Under the pieces are notes generated by a model that ran no database searches, was not told the DNA's origin, and worked only from the letters and a program-made list of their open reading frames with translations. Below, piece by piece: positions 37,087 to 45,002 of a stretch of 64,000 nt of DNA. The stretch lies in assembly GCA_019638495.1 (NCBI GenBank), contig JAHBTQ010000004.1, positions 62,001-126,000 on the forward strand. Reading direction: 5' to 3'. The stretch comes from Taibaiella sp. (GTDB taxonomy: Bacteria; Bacteroidota; Bacteroidia; Chitinophagales; Chitinophagaceae). How positions within the stretch are numbered: the first letter of the stretch is position 1; the number at the start of each line of letters is the position of its first letter. Position numbers and translations under genes: made by a program.

Positions 37087-37803
37087 CTAGATACCCAATA
37101 CATCCTTCATGGTGTATAGGCCCTTCTTACCGGCAAGGAATTCTGCAGCCAGCACTGCACCCAATGCAAACCCGTTGCGGTTGTGCGCTGTGTGAATGAT
37201 GTCTATTGTGTCAATTTCAGAAGCATAAGAAACCTTGTGTGTGCCCGGCGCATCACCTATACGGTGTGCAATTACAGGAACAACGTCAGCACTATCAGCG
37301 CTATTAAGGTTCCACGCTACTTTGCCTCCCAGGTGCGTGATGATCTGCTCGGCAAGTGTAATGGCTGTACCTGCAGGCGCATCCTTCTTATGAATATGAT
37401 GGATCTCTTCCACTTTTACATCATACTCCTCACGGCCCTTCATAAGCCGGGCCAGCAATTTGTTTACTTCAAAAAAGATATTCACGCCTACGCTGAAGTT
37501 GGAAGCAAATATGAAACCCACACCGGTATCGGTAGCCACTTTCCTCGCCGCTTCCAAACCATTATTCCAGCCTGTAGAGCCACAAACAGTATTTACGCCC
37601 GCGGCCAGCAGGTCGGCAACATTTTTCTCAGCTACTTCGGGCGTTGTAAACTCTATGGCCACATCCACATTAGCCAGGTGCTCAGGTGTCATATCCGCCC
37701 TGTTGGCAGTAGTGATCCGTAAGGCTATTTCATGTCCACGTTCTAATGCAATACGCTCGATGGCTTGACCCATCTTGCCATATCCTATCAATGCGATCTT
37801 CAT
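37087..37803 (-). CDS. dapB: 4-hydroxy-tetrahydrodipicolinate reductase
   Basis: 238 residues, on the short side for DapB but complete. N-terminal dinucleotide site IALIGYGKMGQAIE, VAIEFTTPE, CGSTGWN, and the catalytic/substrate motif EIHHIHKKDAPAGTA (His-His and Lys residues that bind the substrate carboxylates). It uses NAD(P)H to reduce the product of DapA in the diaminopimelate/lysine pathway, which also feeds peptidoglycan. It starts 3 bp after the parB stop, so it is co-transcribed with the segregation genes, a conserved order in Bacteroidota. Confidence 0.95.
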   Translation of the reverse strand: MKIALIGYGKMGQAIERIALERGHEIALRITTANRADMTPEHLANVDVAIEFTTPEVAEKNVADLLAAGVNTVCGSTGWNNGLEAARKVATDTGVGFIFASNFSVGVNIFFEVNKLLARLMKGREEYDVKVEEIHHIHKKDAPAGTAITLAEQIITHLGGKVAWNLNSADSADVVPVIAHRIGDAPGTHKVSYASEIDTIDIIHTAHNRNGFALGAVLAAEFLAGKKGLYTMKDVLGI

Positions 37804-37806
37804 TTG

Positions 37807-38721
37807 CTAAAGGCTCATTTTGCTCATGATACGCTCCAGGTCCTCATCGTTGTAGAACTCTATCTGTATCTTTCCCTTTCCGTTCTTCTTCCTTTCCAGC
37901 TTCACCTTTGTAGAGAAGTGTGAGGCCATGTTGTCCTCTATACGCTTGTATGCTGCGGGTAACTTTGCGGGACTGGACGGCTTTGCAGGTGCATTGGAGG
38001 CATTGTCTGCCGACATTTCCTTTACCATCTGCTCTACCTGGCGCACAGAGAGGCCACGTTGCATTATTTCGCGGAAAACATAAAGTTGCTGCTCCACATG
38101 CTCCAGGCCAATGATGGCACGGGCATGGCCCATTGAAATCTGGCCATCGCGCACCGCCCGCTGCACATCCGGTGGCAACTTCAGTAAACGAAGGTAGTTT
38201 GCCACTGTACTACGTTCTTTCTTCATCCTGTCAGACACTTGCTCCTGTGTAAGGCCACATTCGTCCATCAGTTGGCGGTAGCTCAGCGCTATTTCTATGG
38301 CGTTGAGATCTTCACGCTGCAGGTTTTCAAGCAGGGCCATTTCCAGTATGCCCTGGCTGTCTGCCGTGCGTATATATGCTGGTATATCCACAAGACCGGC
38401 CATACGCGAAGCCCTGAGGCGACGCTCACCGCTGATAAGCTGGTAGCTGCTGGGGCCGGTCTTTGTTACGGTAATGGGTTGAATTACATCGTGCAGCTTA
38501 ATACTTGCTGCCAACTCCTGTAAAGCCTGCTCTTCAAAGTCGCGACGCGGTTGCTTGGGGTTCACCGCTATCTGCTCCAGGGGAATACGCGCAATGGTAT
38601 TTGCGTTCTGGCCCGAAACGGCAGGCACTCCTTCGTTCGGCACCTTTATCTCCTCATCAATGGTATCGAGCAGCGCCCGTATACCTTTTCCCAAAGCCTG
38701 TTTTTTGTTTATCTGCGACAT
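37807..38721 (-). CDS. parB: Chromosome partitioning protein ParB
   Basis: 304 residues from the ATG at 38721; an upstream in-frame ATG at 38775 would place a 7-bp tandem repeat inside the gene, which gives no family-like residues. N-terminal LGKGIRALL, the CTP-binding ParB boxes (IAVNPKQPRRDFEE, GERRLRASRMAG, ENLQREDLNAIEIA), a helix-turn-helix (LTQEQVSDRMKKERSTVANYLRLL) and a basic C-terminal dimer domain (KVKLERKKNGKGKI). It loads on parS sites and spreads as a clamp. I saw no parS-like site in the window. Confidence 0.95.
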   Translation of the reverse strand: MSQINKKQALGKGIRALLDTIDEEIKVPNEGVPAVSGQNANTIARIPLEQIAVNPKQPRRDFEEQALQELAASIKLHDVIQPITVTKTGPSSYQLISGERRLRASRMAGLVDIPAYIRTADSQGILEMALLENLQREDLNAIEIALSYRQLMDECGLTQEQVSDRMKKERSTVANYLRLLKLPPDVQRAVRDGQISMGHARAIIGLEHVEQQLYVFREIMQRGLSVRQVEQMVKEMSADNASNAPAKPSSPAKLPAAYKRIEDNMASHFSTKVKLERKKNGKGKIQIEFYNDEDLERIMSKMSL

Positions 38722-38728
38722 GTTTTTT

Positions 38729-38760
38729 AGTCGTAAGTCGTAAGTCATAAGTCGTAAGTC
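38729..38760. repeat. 7-bp tandem repeat in the parA-parB gap
   Basis: About four and a half copies of AGTCGTA (one copy AGTCATA) just upstream of the parB start codon. Low-complexity repeat; no hairpin or gene. Confidence 0.8.
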
Positions 38761-38798
38761 CGCGTGAAGCTCCACTTCTCAGGACTTACCAATACAAC

Positions 38799-39605
38799 CT
38801 ACTCTGATTCAAATATTTTATCCTCGTTCTTTATTTTGGTCATATTGTTCTTCTGCAATATTTCCTTGGCGAGGTTTAGATAGTTTACTGCGCCGGTACT
38901 TTCGGCATCATAGAGCAGGGCCGGCATACCAAAGCTTGGCGCCTCGCCCAGCCTGGTGTTGCGGTGCAGAATGGTGTTAAAAACAAGGTCACCAAAGTGA
39001 TTTTTGATTTCCTCCACTACCTGGTTCGACAGGCGCAGACGGCCGTCATACATCGTCATTAATATGCCTTCTATCTTCAGCTTTGAGTTGATGCGCGTCT
39101 GCACGATCTTGATGGTGTTCAGCAGTTTGCCCAGACCCTCAAGCGCGAAGTACTCGCACTGAACCGGTATCACAACACTGTCAGCAGCAGTAAGCGCATT
39201 CACAGTAATGAGGCCCAGTGACGGAGAACAGTCGATAATAATGAAGTCATAATTAGCAGATACGCTCTCCAGGGCCAGCCTCATCACATGTTCACGGTTG
39301 GGATGATTTATCAACTCTATCTCTGCGCCCACCAGGTCCAGGTGGCTTGGTATCAGGTGCAGGTTGGGTGTTTCCGTTTCCAGTATCACCTGTGCTGCCG
39401 GCGTCTCGTTCACCATGCAGTCATACAGGCTTATCTGTATGTTCTTCAAGTCAAAACCGTTGCCTGTAGTACTATTGGCCTGCGGGTCTGCATCAACCAA
39501 CAGCGTTTTATACTCGAGCACAGCCAGGCTGGCTGCGAGGTTGATGGCAGTAGTTGTCTTCCCTACACCACCCTTCTGATTTGCAATCGCGATTACTTTA
39601 GCCAT
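38799..39605 (-). CDS. parA: Chromosome partitioning ATPase ParA (Soj)
   Basis: 268 residues. Deviant Walker A KGGVGKTTTAINLA (signature Lys11, catalytic Lys16), Walker A' DADPQANST, and Walker B IIIDCSPSLG. It forms an ATP-dependent gradient on the nucleoid that moves ParB-bound DNA. The C-terminal tail (MTKIKNEDKIFESE) is unusually polar. Own promoter element at 39640-39647; co-transcribed with parB and dapB. Confidence 0.95.
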   Translation of the reverse strand: MAKVIAIANQKGGVGKTTTAINLAASLAVLEYKTLLVDADPQANSTTGNGFDLKNIQISLYDCMVNETPAAQVILETETPNLHLIPSHLDLVGAEIELINHPNREHVMRLALESVSANYDFIIIDCSPSLGLITVNALTAADSVVIPVQCEYFALEGLGKLLNTIKIVQTRINSKLKIEGILMTMYDGRLRLSNQVVEEIKNHFGDLVFNTILHRNTRLGEAPSFGMPALLYDAESTGAVNYLNLAKEILQKNNMTKIKNEDKIFESE

Positions 39606-39639
39606 AAACTCACCCCCTCACAGGGACACTTATAATAAA

Positions 39640-39647
39640 CAAAATTA
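39640..39647 (-). promoter_or_regulatory. Probable -7 promoter element of parA
   Basis: Minus strand TAATTTTG, exact TAnnTTTG, 34 bp before the parA ATG, in the 50-bp gap after the metallo-hydrolase gene. Confidence 0.5.
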
Positions 39648-39655
39648 ATCTAATT

Positions 39656-40336
39656 CTATAATTCTATAGTTTCACCTATCTCTGGCAATATTAATTCTTT
39701 CCCCGCAGTTCTGAATGAATCTTTTGCCGCTTCATGGTCTATTTTGATGTAGCCAAATGTGTCGAAGTGTACACCAATTATTTTGTTACACTTAATAAAA
39801 TCGCTCGCTATGATGGCATCATCAACATCCATGGTAAAATTGCCACCAACCGGTAGTATGGCGAAGTCCAAAGCCGAGTAGCGGGGTATCAACTGCATCT
39901 CCATACTCAGGCAGGTATCACCACTGTAGTAAAACTTTTTATCTGTGTCGTGAAACAGGAATCCACCGGGGTTGCCGCCATAGCTGCCATCCGGCATGGA
40001 GCTACTGTGTGCAGCCGGGGTAAAGTGCAGCTTCCCGAAATCAAACTGCTTCGCACCCAGGTTCAGCGGGTGTACATTTTCCACGCCATTTTTCTTTGCC
40101 CATTCTATCACCTCATAGGTGCCTATGACGGTAGCTCCGGTGCGCTTAGCAATAGACACCAGGTCTGCCACATGGTCGCCATGACCGTGGGACACAAAAA
40201 TGTAGTCTGCCTCTACTGCATTGACGTCCACTTTTCCTTTCGTAAGCTCATTGGGCGTGATAAACGGGTCGAACAAAAACTTCTTGCCTGCCGTTTCTAT
40301 CCCGAAACAGGCATGACCATAAAAAGTAAACTTCAT
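39656..40336 (-). CDS. UPF0173-type metal-dependent hydrolase
   Basis: 226 residues. Metallo-beta-lactamase fold: metal motif SHGHGDHVADL, AAHSSSMPDG, YSGDTCLS and a late His in GVHFDTFGYIKID. This short form belongs to the UPF0173 group of hydrolases with unknown substrate, present in many bacteria as a single copy. No signal peptide, so cytoplasmic. Its promoter element is at 40373-40380, so it is probably transcribed on its own. Confidence 0.9.
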   Translation of the reverse strand: MKFTFYGHACFGIETAGKKFLFDPFITPNELTKGKVDVNAVEADYIFVSHGHGDHVADLVSIAKRTGATVIGTYEVIEWAKKNGVENVHPLNLGAKQFDFGKLHFTPAAHSSSMPDGSYGGNPGGFLFHDTDKKFYYSGDTCLSMEMQLIPRYSALDFAILPVGGNFTMDVDDAIIASDFIKCNKIIGVHFDTFGYIKIDHEAAKDSFRTAGKELILPEIGETIEL

Positions 40337-40372
40337 GTAAAAATGGATTTTTGGGTGCTACGCAAATTTAAG

Positions 40373-40380
40373 TTTTTGCG
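40373..40380 (-). promoter_or_regulatory. Probable -7 promoter element of the UPF0173 hydrolase gene
   Basis: Minus strand TAAATTTG, exact TAnnTTTG, 36 bp before the ATG at 40336. Confidence 0.45.
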
Positions 40381-40418
40381 GCCAAGGGGGAAAGACAAGT
40401 TTTCACCATCTGCGAGTG

Positions 40419-40826
40419 CTAACCCTTATCCACCGAATAAACACCCGGACCGATAAAAATCAACGCAAAGAACGTACACATCAGCTCTATGGCGTGTGAT
40501 GCCTTGGGTATACTTGCAATGCCCTCATAATGCTGCGCAGTGGCTACTATAAAATTGAAGAAAAGCAATATACAAAACGGTCTGAACCAAAGACCCAGCA
40601 TCACAAACAGGCCGCCGAATGTCTCGGCAAACGCACACATAAAACCCCAGAACGTGGGCCAGAAGTGAATGTTGAGCTTGCCCATTGCCTCGCCAAGATC
40701 TTGCCACTTATCAGGTCCGCCCAGCAGCTTGTCGTAGCCGTGTAGTATCATCATGGCGCCTACGCCAATGCGCATAACAAGCAATCCTATATCCTGGTAG
40801 CGGGCAAGTTTGCCAAAAATCGCCAT
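40419..40826 (-). CDS. DoxX-family membrane protein
   Basis: 135 residues with four predicted helices. The DoxX pattern is present: LLVMRIGVGAMMILHGYDKLLGG in helix 1 and FGGLFVMLGLWFRPFCILLFFNFIVATAQHY in helices 2-3. DoxX proteins are small quinone-linked or unknown membrane proteins in the inner membrane; the exact role is not known. Probably its own transcript: the minus strand shows a near-consensus TATCTTTA before the ATG. Confidence 0.85.
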   Translation of the reverse strand: MAIFGKLARYQDIGLLVMRIGVGAMMILHGYDKLLGGPDKWQDLGEAMGKLNIHFWPTFWGFMCAFAETFGGLFVMLGLWFRPFCILLFFNFIVATAQHYEGIASIPKASHAIELMCTFFALIFIGPGVYSVDKG

Positions 40827-40859
40827 GGGTTAGTTGTTTTAGTAAAGATAAGACAACGA

Positions 40860-41975
40860 TCAGCGAAATTCGCTCATCGCCTTTGTTACAAAATCACTGA
40901 ATTCCTTCCTGAATCTATCGTCAGAAAAGCGTAAGGCATTTGCCCGTATAGCCTCACCGTCAGTCAGCGGCTGGCGCTCCAGCCTGTTCACTGCATCTAT
41001 TACTGCCTGTTCAGACTGTTCGGGGAACAGGTAGCCGGATACACCGTCTACCACCGTCTCCCGGTAACCTCCATAATCAAGCGCCAATACCGGTGTGCCA
41101 CAGGCCTGCGCCTCCACACACATAATACCGAAGTCCTCCTTAGCTGCAAAAATGCATGCCCTCGCCTCCTGCATGTAGCGTATCATCTCTTCATCATCGC
41201 GATAGCCCAGCCACTCTATATTAGGATGGTCTTTTATCAGTTCATCAAATCCCGATGCGCCCCAGCCCTCCCCTATCAGAACCAGGCGCTTATCCGGCAT
41301 CTGCTGAAAGGCGCGGATCACCATGTCTATTTTTTTGTAGGGCACAAACCGGCCGGGACACATATAGTAGTCCTTACGGGGTGCAGCATTCAGCGAAAAC
41401 TTGCCTGTGCGCACAGGAGGGTATATCACCACAGAATCGCGCCCATAACTCTTCATGATGCGCTGACGAATGTGTTCTGAATTAGCAATGAAATGGGTTA
41501 CCCGCTCCGCCGACTTTCTATCCCACCTGCGCAGCCACTCAACGAACTTCCTGTAAAAGAACGATTTCCCCATTGGGTGTGATGCAGCATAGTCATCGTA
41601 CATATCCCATATGGGCCGCAGCGGAGTGTGACAATAGCAAATGTTGGGGATGCGCGGGTCGCTGTGAAAACCTTTAGCCACAGCATGAGAGGTAGATAGA
41701 ACTACATCATATCCCTTGAGGTGAAAGCGCCCCATCAGCCAGGGCATCACAGGCAGAAACTTCCTGTATGTCTTCGTAATGCCCGGCACGTATTGCAGTA
41801 GCGATGTGTGCACAGGCTTATTGTAAAGGATGGAAGCAGTAGCGCTCTCGCTAAACTTGTTGAAGAGCGCATAGATATCCAGTTCTTCATCTTTATACAG
41901 ACCTATTATTTCGCCGGCCACCTTCTCGGCGCCACCGTTTGCGTTAAACCAGTCCTGTACAAAAGCCACTTTCAT
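40860..41975 (-). CDS. GT4-family glycosyltransferase
   Basis: 371 residues, GT-B fold. N-terminal domain begins VAFVQDWFNANGGAEKVAGEI (Gly-rich acceptor loop), IPNICYCHTPLRPIWDMYDDY is typical of mannosyl-type GT4 enzymes, and the C-terminal donor site reads KEDFGIMCVEAQACGTPVLALDYGG (E-x7-E). It likely adds a mannose-like sugar to a capsule, O-antigen or lipid-linked glycan. Unrelated in detail to the GT4 gene at 30572. No other polysaccharide genes are next to it. Confidence 0.9.
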   Translation of the reverse strand: MKVAFVQDWFNANGGAEKVAGEIIGLYKDEELDIYALFNKFSESATASILYNKPVHTSLLQYVPGITKTYRKFLPVMPWLMGRFHLKGYDVVLSTSHAVAKGFHSDPRIPNICYCHTPLRPIWDMYDDYAASHPMGKSFFYRKFVEWLRRWDRKSAERVTHFIANSEHIRQRIMKSYGRDSVVIYPPVRTGKFSLNAAPRKDYYMCPGRFVPYKKIDMVIRAFQQMPDKRLVLIGEGWGASGFDELIKDHPNIEWLGYRDDEEMIRYMQEARACIFAAKEDFGIMCVEAQACGTPVLALDYGGYRETVVDGVSGYLFPEQSEQAVIDAVNRLERQPLTDGEAIRANALRFSDDRFRKEFSDFVTKAMSEFR

Positions 41976-42064
41976 TGCGCTTGCAAAATAGACGATTTAC
42001 CGTGCTTTCCGACGAAAAACGGGTGTTGACCGATTTGCTAACATTAAAATCAATATGTTAAAGT

Positions 42065-42072
42065 TAGATTTG
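42065..42072 (+). promoter_or_regulatory. Probable -7 promoter element of the MFS gene
   Basis: TAGATTTG, exact TAnnTTTG, 17 bp before the ATG at 42090. Confidence 0.45.
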
Positions 42073-42089
42073 CGCCAGTTTTTACGAAT

Positions 42090-43334
42090 ATGAAAAAAGA
42101 CACTACCACCATACCATTTACCTCCTATCAAAAAATGGTCATCTTCCTGATGGCCATCACGCAGTTTTCCGTGATACTCGATTTTATGGTAATGTCACCC
42201 CTTGGTGATATGCTTATGAAGTCTATGAACCTCACCACGAGCCAGTTTGGCCTCGCAGTATCTGCCTATGCAATCAGTGCGGGTATATCGGGGTTACTTA
42301 CAGCCGGCTTTGCCGACAAATACGACCGCAAGAACCTGCTGCTATTCTTTTACTCGGGCTTCATCATCGGCACCTTCCTGTGCGGTTTTGCCACTAACTA
42401 CTGGATGCTCATTGGTGCTCGCATCTTCACAGGTATATTCGGCGGCGTTATCGGTTCCATTGGCATGGCCATCATCACAGATGTGTTCGACATCCACCAC
42501 CGTGGCCGCGTTATGGGCTTTGTGCAAATGGGCTTCGGCGCCAGCCAGGTGCTGGGCATCCCCATCAGCCTGTACATTGCTAATGCATGGGGCTGGCAGG
42601 CTCCCTTCATCATGGTGGCAGCGCTGGGTGTAGTAATAGCCATAATGACGAGCCTGAAAATGCAGCCGGTGAATGCACACCTCGCACTTCAGAAAAAACA
42701 GAACGCAGTAACACACCTCTGGAGCACTATTGCCAAACGCCACCACCGTATTGCCTTCCTGTGCACAGCGCTCCTGTCACTTGGAGGATTTATGATGATG
42801 CCGTTCGGCAGCGCTTTCGCCATCAACAACCTGAAGCTCACCAACGAGCAACTGCCGCTTTTGTTTATGGTATCAGGCCTCAGCTCTTTAATTATCATGC
42901 CACTTATAGGCAAAGTAGCCGACAAGATGGACAAGTTCAAACTCTTTACCCTGGCTACTGCATGGATGGCGGTAATGGTGATTGTCTATACAAACTTGGG
43001 CCCCACCGCTCTGCCACTGGTAATGGTACTGAACGTGCTACTGATGATGGGCGTAATGAGCAGGATGATACCGGCAACAGCACTTGTCACAGCCGTGCCC
43101 GAGATGGCCGACAGGGGCGCATTCATGAGCATAAACTCATCGCTGCAGCAAATAGCAGGCGGTGTTGCTGCCGCAGTGGCAGGCATGATCGTGGTGCAAA
43201 AAGATAAGTACAGCCCGCTGCAGCACTACAACATCCTGGGGCTCATAGTGGTTGGCCTGTCAGCGCTAGGCGTCTACATGCTGTTTCGTGTCAGCGCAAT
43301 GGTAAGGGATAAGCTGAAGGAACAGAAGCTGTAA
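42090..43334 (+). CDS. MFS transporter
   Basis: 414 residues with about twelve helices. Family marks: DKYDRKNLLLFFYSGFIIG is the conserved loop 2-3 motif, and GARIFTGIFGGVIGSIGMAIITDVFDIHHRGRVMG covers helices 4-5 with the drug-antiporter-like region. This layout fits sugar or drug efflux members of the major facilitator superfamily; the substrate is not evident. It is convergent with the T9SS cargo gene, with the stop codons 2 bp apart. Confidence 0.9.
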   Translation: MKKDTTTIPFTSYQKMVIFLMAITQFSVILDFMVMSPLGDMLMKSMNLTTSQFGLAVSAYAISAGISGLLTAGFADKYDRKNLLLFFYSGFIIGTFLCGFATNYWMLIGARIFTGIFGGVIGSIGMAIITDVFDIHHRGRVMGFVQMGFGASQVLGIPISLYIANAWGWQAPFIMVAALGVVIAIMTSLKMQPVNAHLALQKKQNAVTHLWSTIAKRHHRIAFLCTALLSLGGFMMMPFGSAFAINNLKLTNEQLPLLFMVSGLSSLIIMPLIGKVADKMDKFKLFTLATAWMAVMVIVYTNLGPTALPLVMVLNVLLMMGVMSRMIPATALVTAVPEMADRGAFMSINSSLQQIAGGVAAAVAGMIVVQKDKYSPLQHYNILGLIVVGLSALGVYMLFRVSAMVRDKLKEQKL

Positions 43335-43336
43335 CG

Positions 43337-44950
43337 CTACTTCTTCACAAAGTAGGCCGGGGCAACAATGTCATTAGAGGTAATCCTCGCAACATACATG
43401 CCCGCCGACAATGCGTCAACAGCAAGCCTTGCCTCACCATTTTTTATCGTTGTGGAAGCAACCTTTACGCCGAGCAAATCAAAAACACTCAGTGATCCAT
43501 CCTGCATGCCTTTTACCTTCAAGGTGATGTGGTCATGTGCCGGATTGGGGAATATTGTTAGCCCCGCAGTAGTCTCTGCCACATCATGTACATCCACCTC
43601 CGGAGGTGGATTGTGATATACGGCCCATGCCGTATCTGAGGTGGCTTTGATACGCGTCAGGTCAACAAATGGGCAACCGCCAACCCCTGAATCAACGACC
43701 ATCGCCATGAGAACATGATGAGTAGCACCTGCTGAGAGACTAAAATCGCCTGTTGACAGAATATAAGTTCTGCGCCCGGGATTATTCCCGACACCACATT
43801 CGCTCCAGCCGCCGGGCACATTGGGTTCGTCGGTAAATACATAGTTGACGTCTCGCCCTTCGTGAGTGAAATGAGTGCCGTTTCTCATTTTAGCATGCAT
43901 ATAGTTTTGATACTCACCTGGCGCCGTTGGCACTCCAATAATTGACGGGTCATTGTTATAGTAAACGAAGCTGCCTGCAGGTACATATGTCCCGGTTCCG
44001 TCCCCCGGCGTTTTAATAAGGGTTTGACCCTTCACCGGATAATGTGACGGAAAACCGAACGGACTACCCGCAGCACCTCCATCACGAACCGCATAATTAT
44101 ACTCAACACTCAACCGCCGACTTGAATCAAAATATGCGTAATCACCAGATTGATAACCAAGATTAGCACAGTCCCACCATGCCCATCGTACACCGTGATA
44201 ATTATCCGCAGAGCGATTTGTAATGGCGTAATCATAATAAACGACATTATCAATAAGCGTGTTCCTTTTGTAAGCGTAAGCCATCACCAGCACTTCTACT
44301 TTAAGTGGCTGTCCATTTGTCTGACTGTGCGACGGGCCGTTGTCACTTAGCACCCAGCACAAGGCCTGGTCACCTTTAAAGTCGGGATAGTCTCCTTTCA
44401 GTGGTTGATAGATGCCATCACCATTCTTGTCAATAAACGGCGCCATTTCACGATCTACGGTTAGCGGCACACCGTCCTTACCGCGGGCGTAGGCATTTCC
44501 TTTGCCCGGCCACTCAAGGATCGATGTAGGTGTATTCGAAATATTCCTGTAGGTCCTGTTCTTGTGATCTGTCACTTCGCTCCTGTTCACTTTCCAGATT
44601 TTTGCCCAGTCAGAAGATATTGCATAAGTCAAACCACCGGCCGCATCCAAAGGGCCGGGCCAGTAGTCATTACCATCCTGCCGGTAGGTCTGCGCCGACA
44701 CGTGCAGATTGCCTCCGTCATCGTAACCGGAAAGCCACATAGCACCGGCAAAACTTATGAGCTTCGAAGTACCATTGGGATAGAAACATCCAAAATAAGA
44801 TGAAGAAAAAGGCTTCCACCACATATCGCCATGCACAAGTGCAACAGCGTTGATGTTGTTTACGTCTATTGAATCGACTACAGAAAATGGCACCTGCGCA
44901 GATAATTGCAGGGCACAAATCAGGGAAAGAAAGGTGAGTGCTCTTTTCAT
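43337..44950 (-). CDS. T9SS type A cargo protein of unknown function
   Basis: 537 residues. Signal peptide (1-18, cut after LSA), a long beta-rich body with repeated aromatic segments (WWKPFSSSYFGCFYPNGT, WWDCANLGYQSGDYAYFDSSRR, DKNGDGIYQPLKGDYPDFKGD, which resembles a calcium-binding loop), and a type A sorting domain in the last about 80 residues (IFPNPAHDHITL, LSAGMYVARI). No catalytic motif is visible. The protein is expected on the cell surface or outside. The start codon lies in a hairpin (see below). Known members of this type occur widely in Bacteroidota without a named function. Confidence 0.85.
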   Translation of the reverse strand: MKRALTFLSLICALQLSAQVPFSVVDSIDVNNINAVALVHGDMWWKPFSSSYFGCFYPNGTSKLISFAGAMWLSGYDDGGNLHVSAQTYRQDGNDYWPGPLDAAGGLTYAISSDWAKIWKVNRSEVTDHKNRTYRNISNTPTSILEWPGKGNAYARGKDGVPLTVDREMAPFIDKNGDGIYQPLKGDYPDFKGDQALCWVLSDNGPSHSQTNGQPLKVEVLVMAYAYKRNTLIDNVVYYDYAITNRSADNYHGVRWAWWDCANLGYQSGDYAYFDSSRRLSVEYNYAVRDGGAAGSPFGFPSHYPVKGQTLIKTPGDGTGTYVPAGSFVYYNNDPSIIGVPTAPGEYQNYMHAKMRNGTHFTHEGRDVNYVFTDEPNVPGGWSECGVGNNPGRRTYILSTGDFSLSAGATHHVLMAMVVDSGVGGCPFVDLTRIKATSDTAWAVYHNPPPEVDVHDVAETTAGLTIFPNPAHDHITLKVKGMQDGSLSVFDLLGVKVASTTIKNGEARLAVDALSAGMYVARITSNDIVAPAYFVKK

Positions 44951-44969
44951 AAGGTATTTGTTACCTTAT
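44949..44969 (-). promoter_or_regulatory. Hairpin covering the start codon of the T9SS cargo gene
   Basis: On the minus strand ATAAGGTA-acaaa-TACCTTAT forms an 8-bp perfect stem with a 5-nt loop, and the last two bases of the stem are A and T of the ATG. It could hide the start codon from ribosomes. Confidence 0.5.
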
Positions 44970-45002
44970 CATAGACGAAACGCACTTCAAAAACCTTGGG
45001 TA

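Noticed and set aside
37807..39605. A parS site for ParB
   Set aside because: I looked for the TGTTNCACGTGAAACA type and saw none near parAB or elsewhere in the window; it may lie outside.
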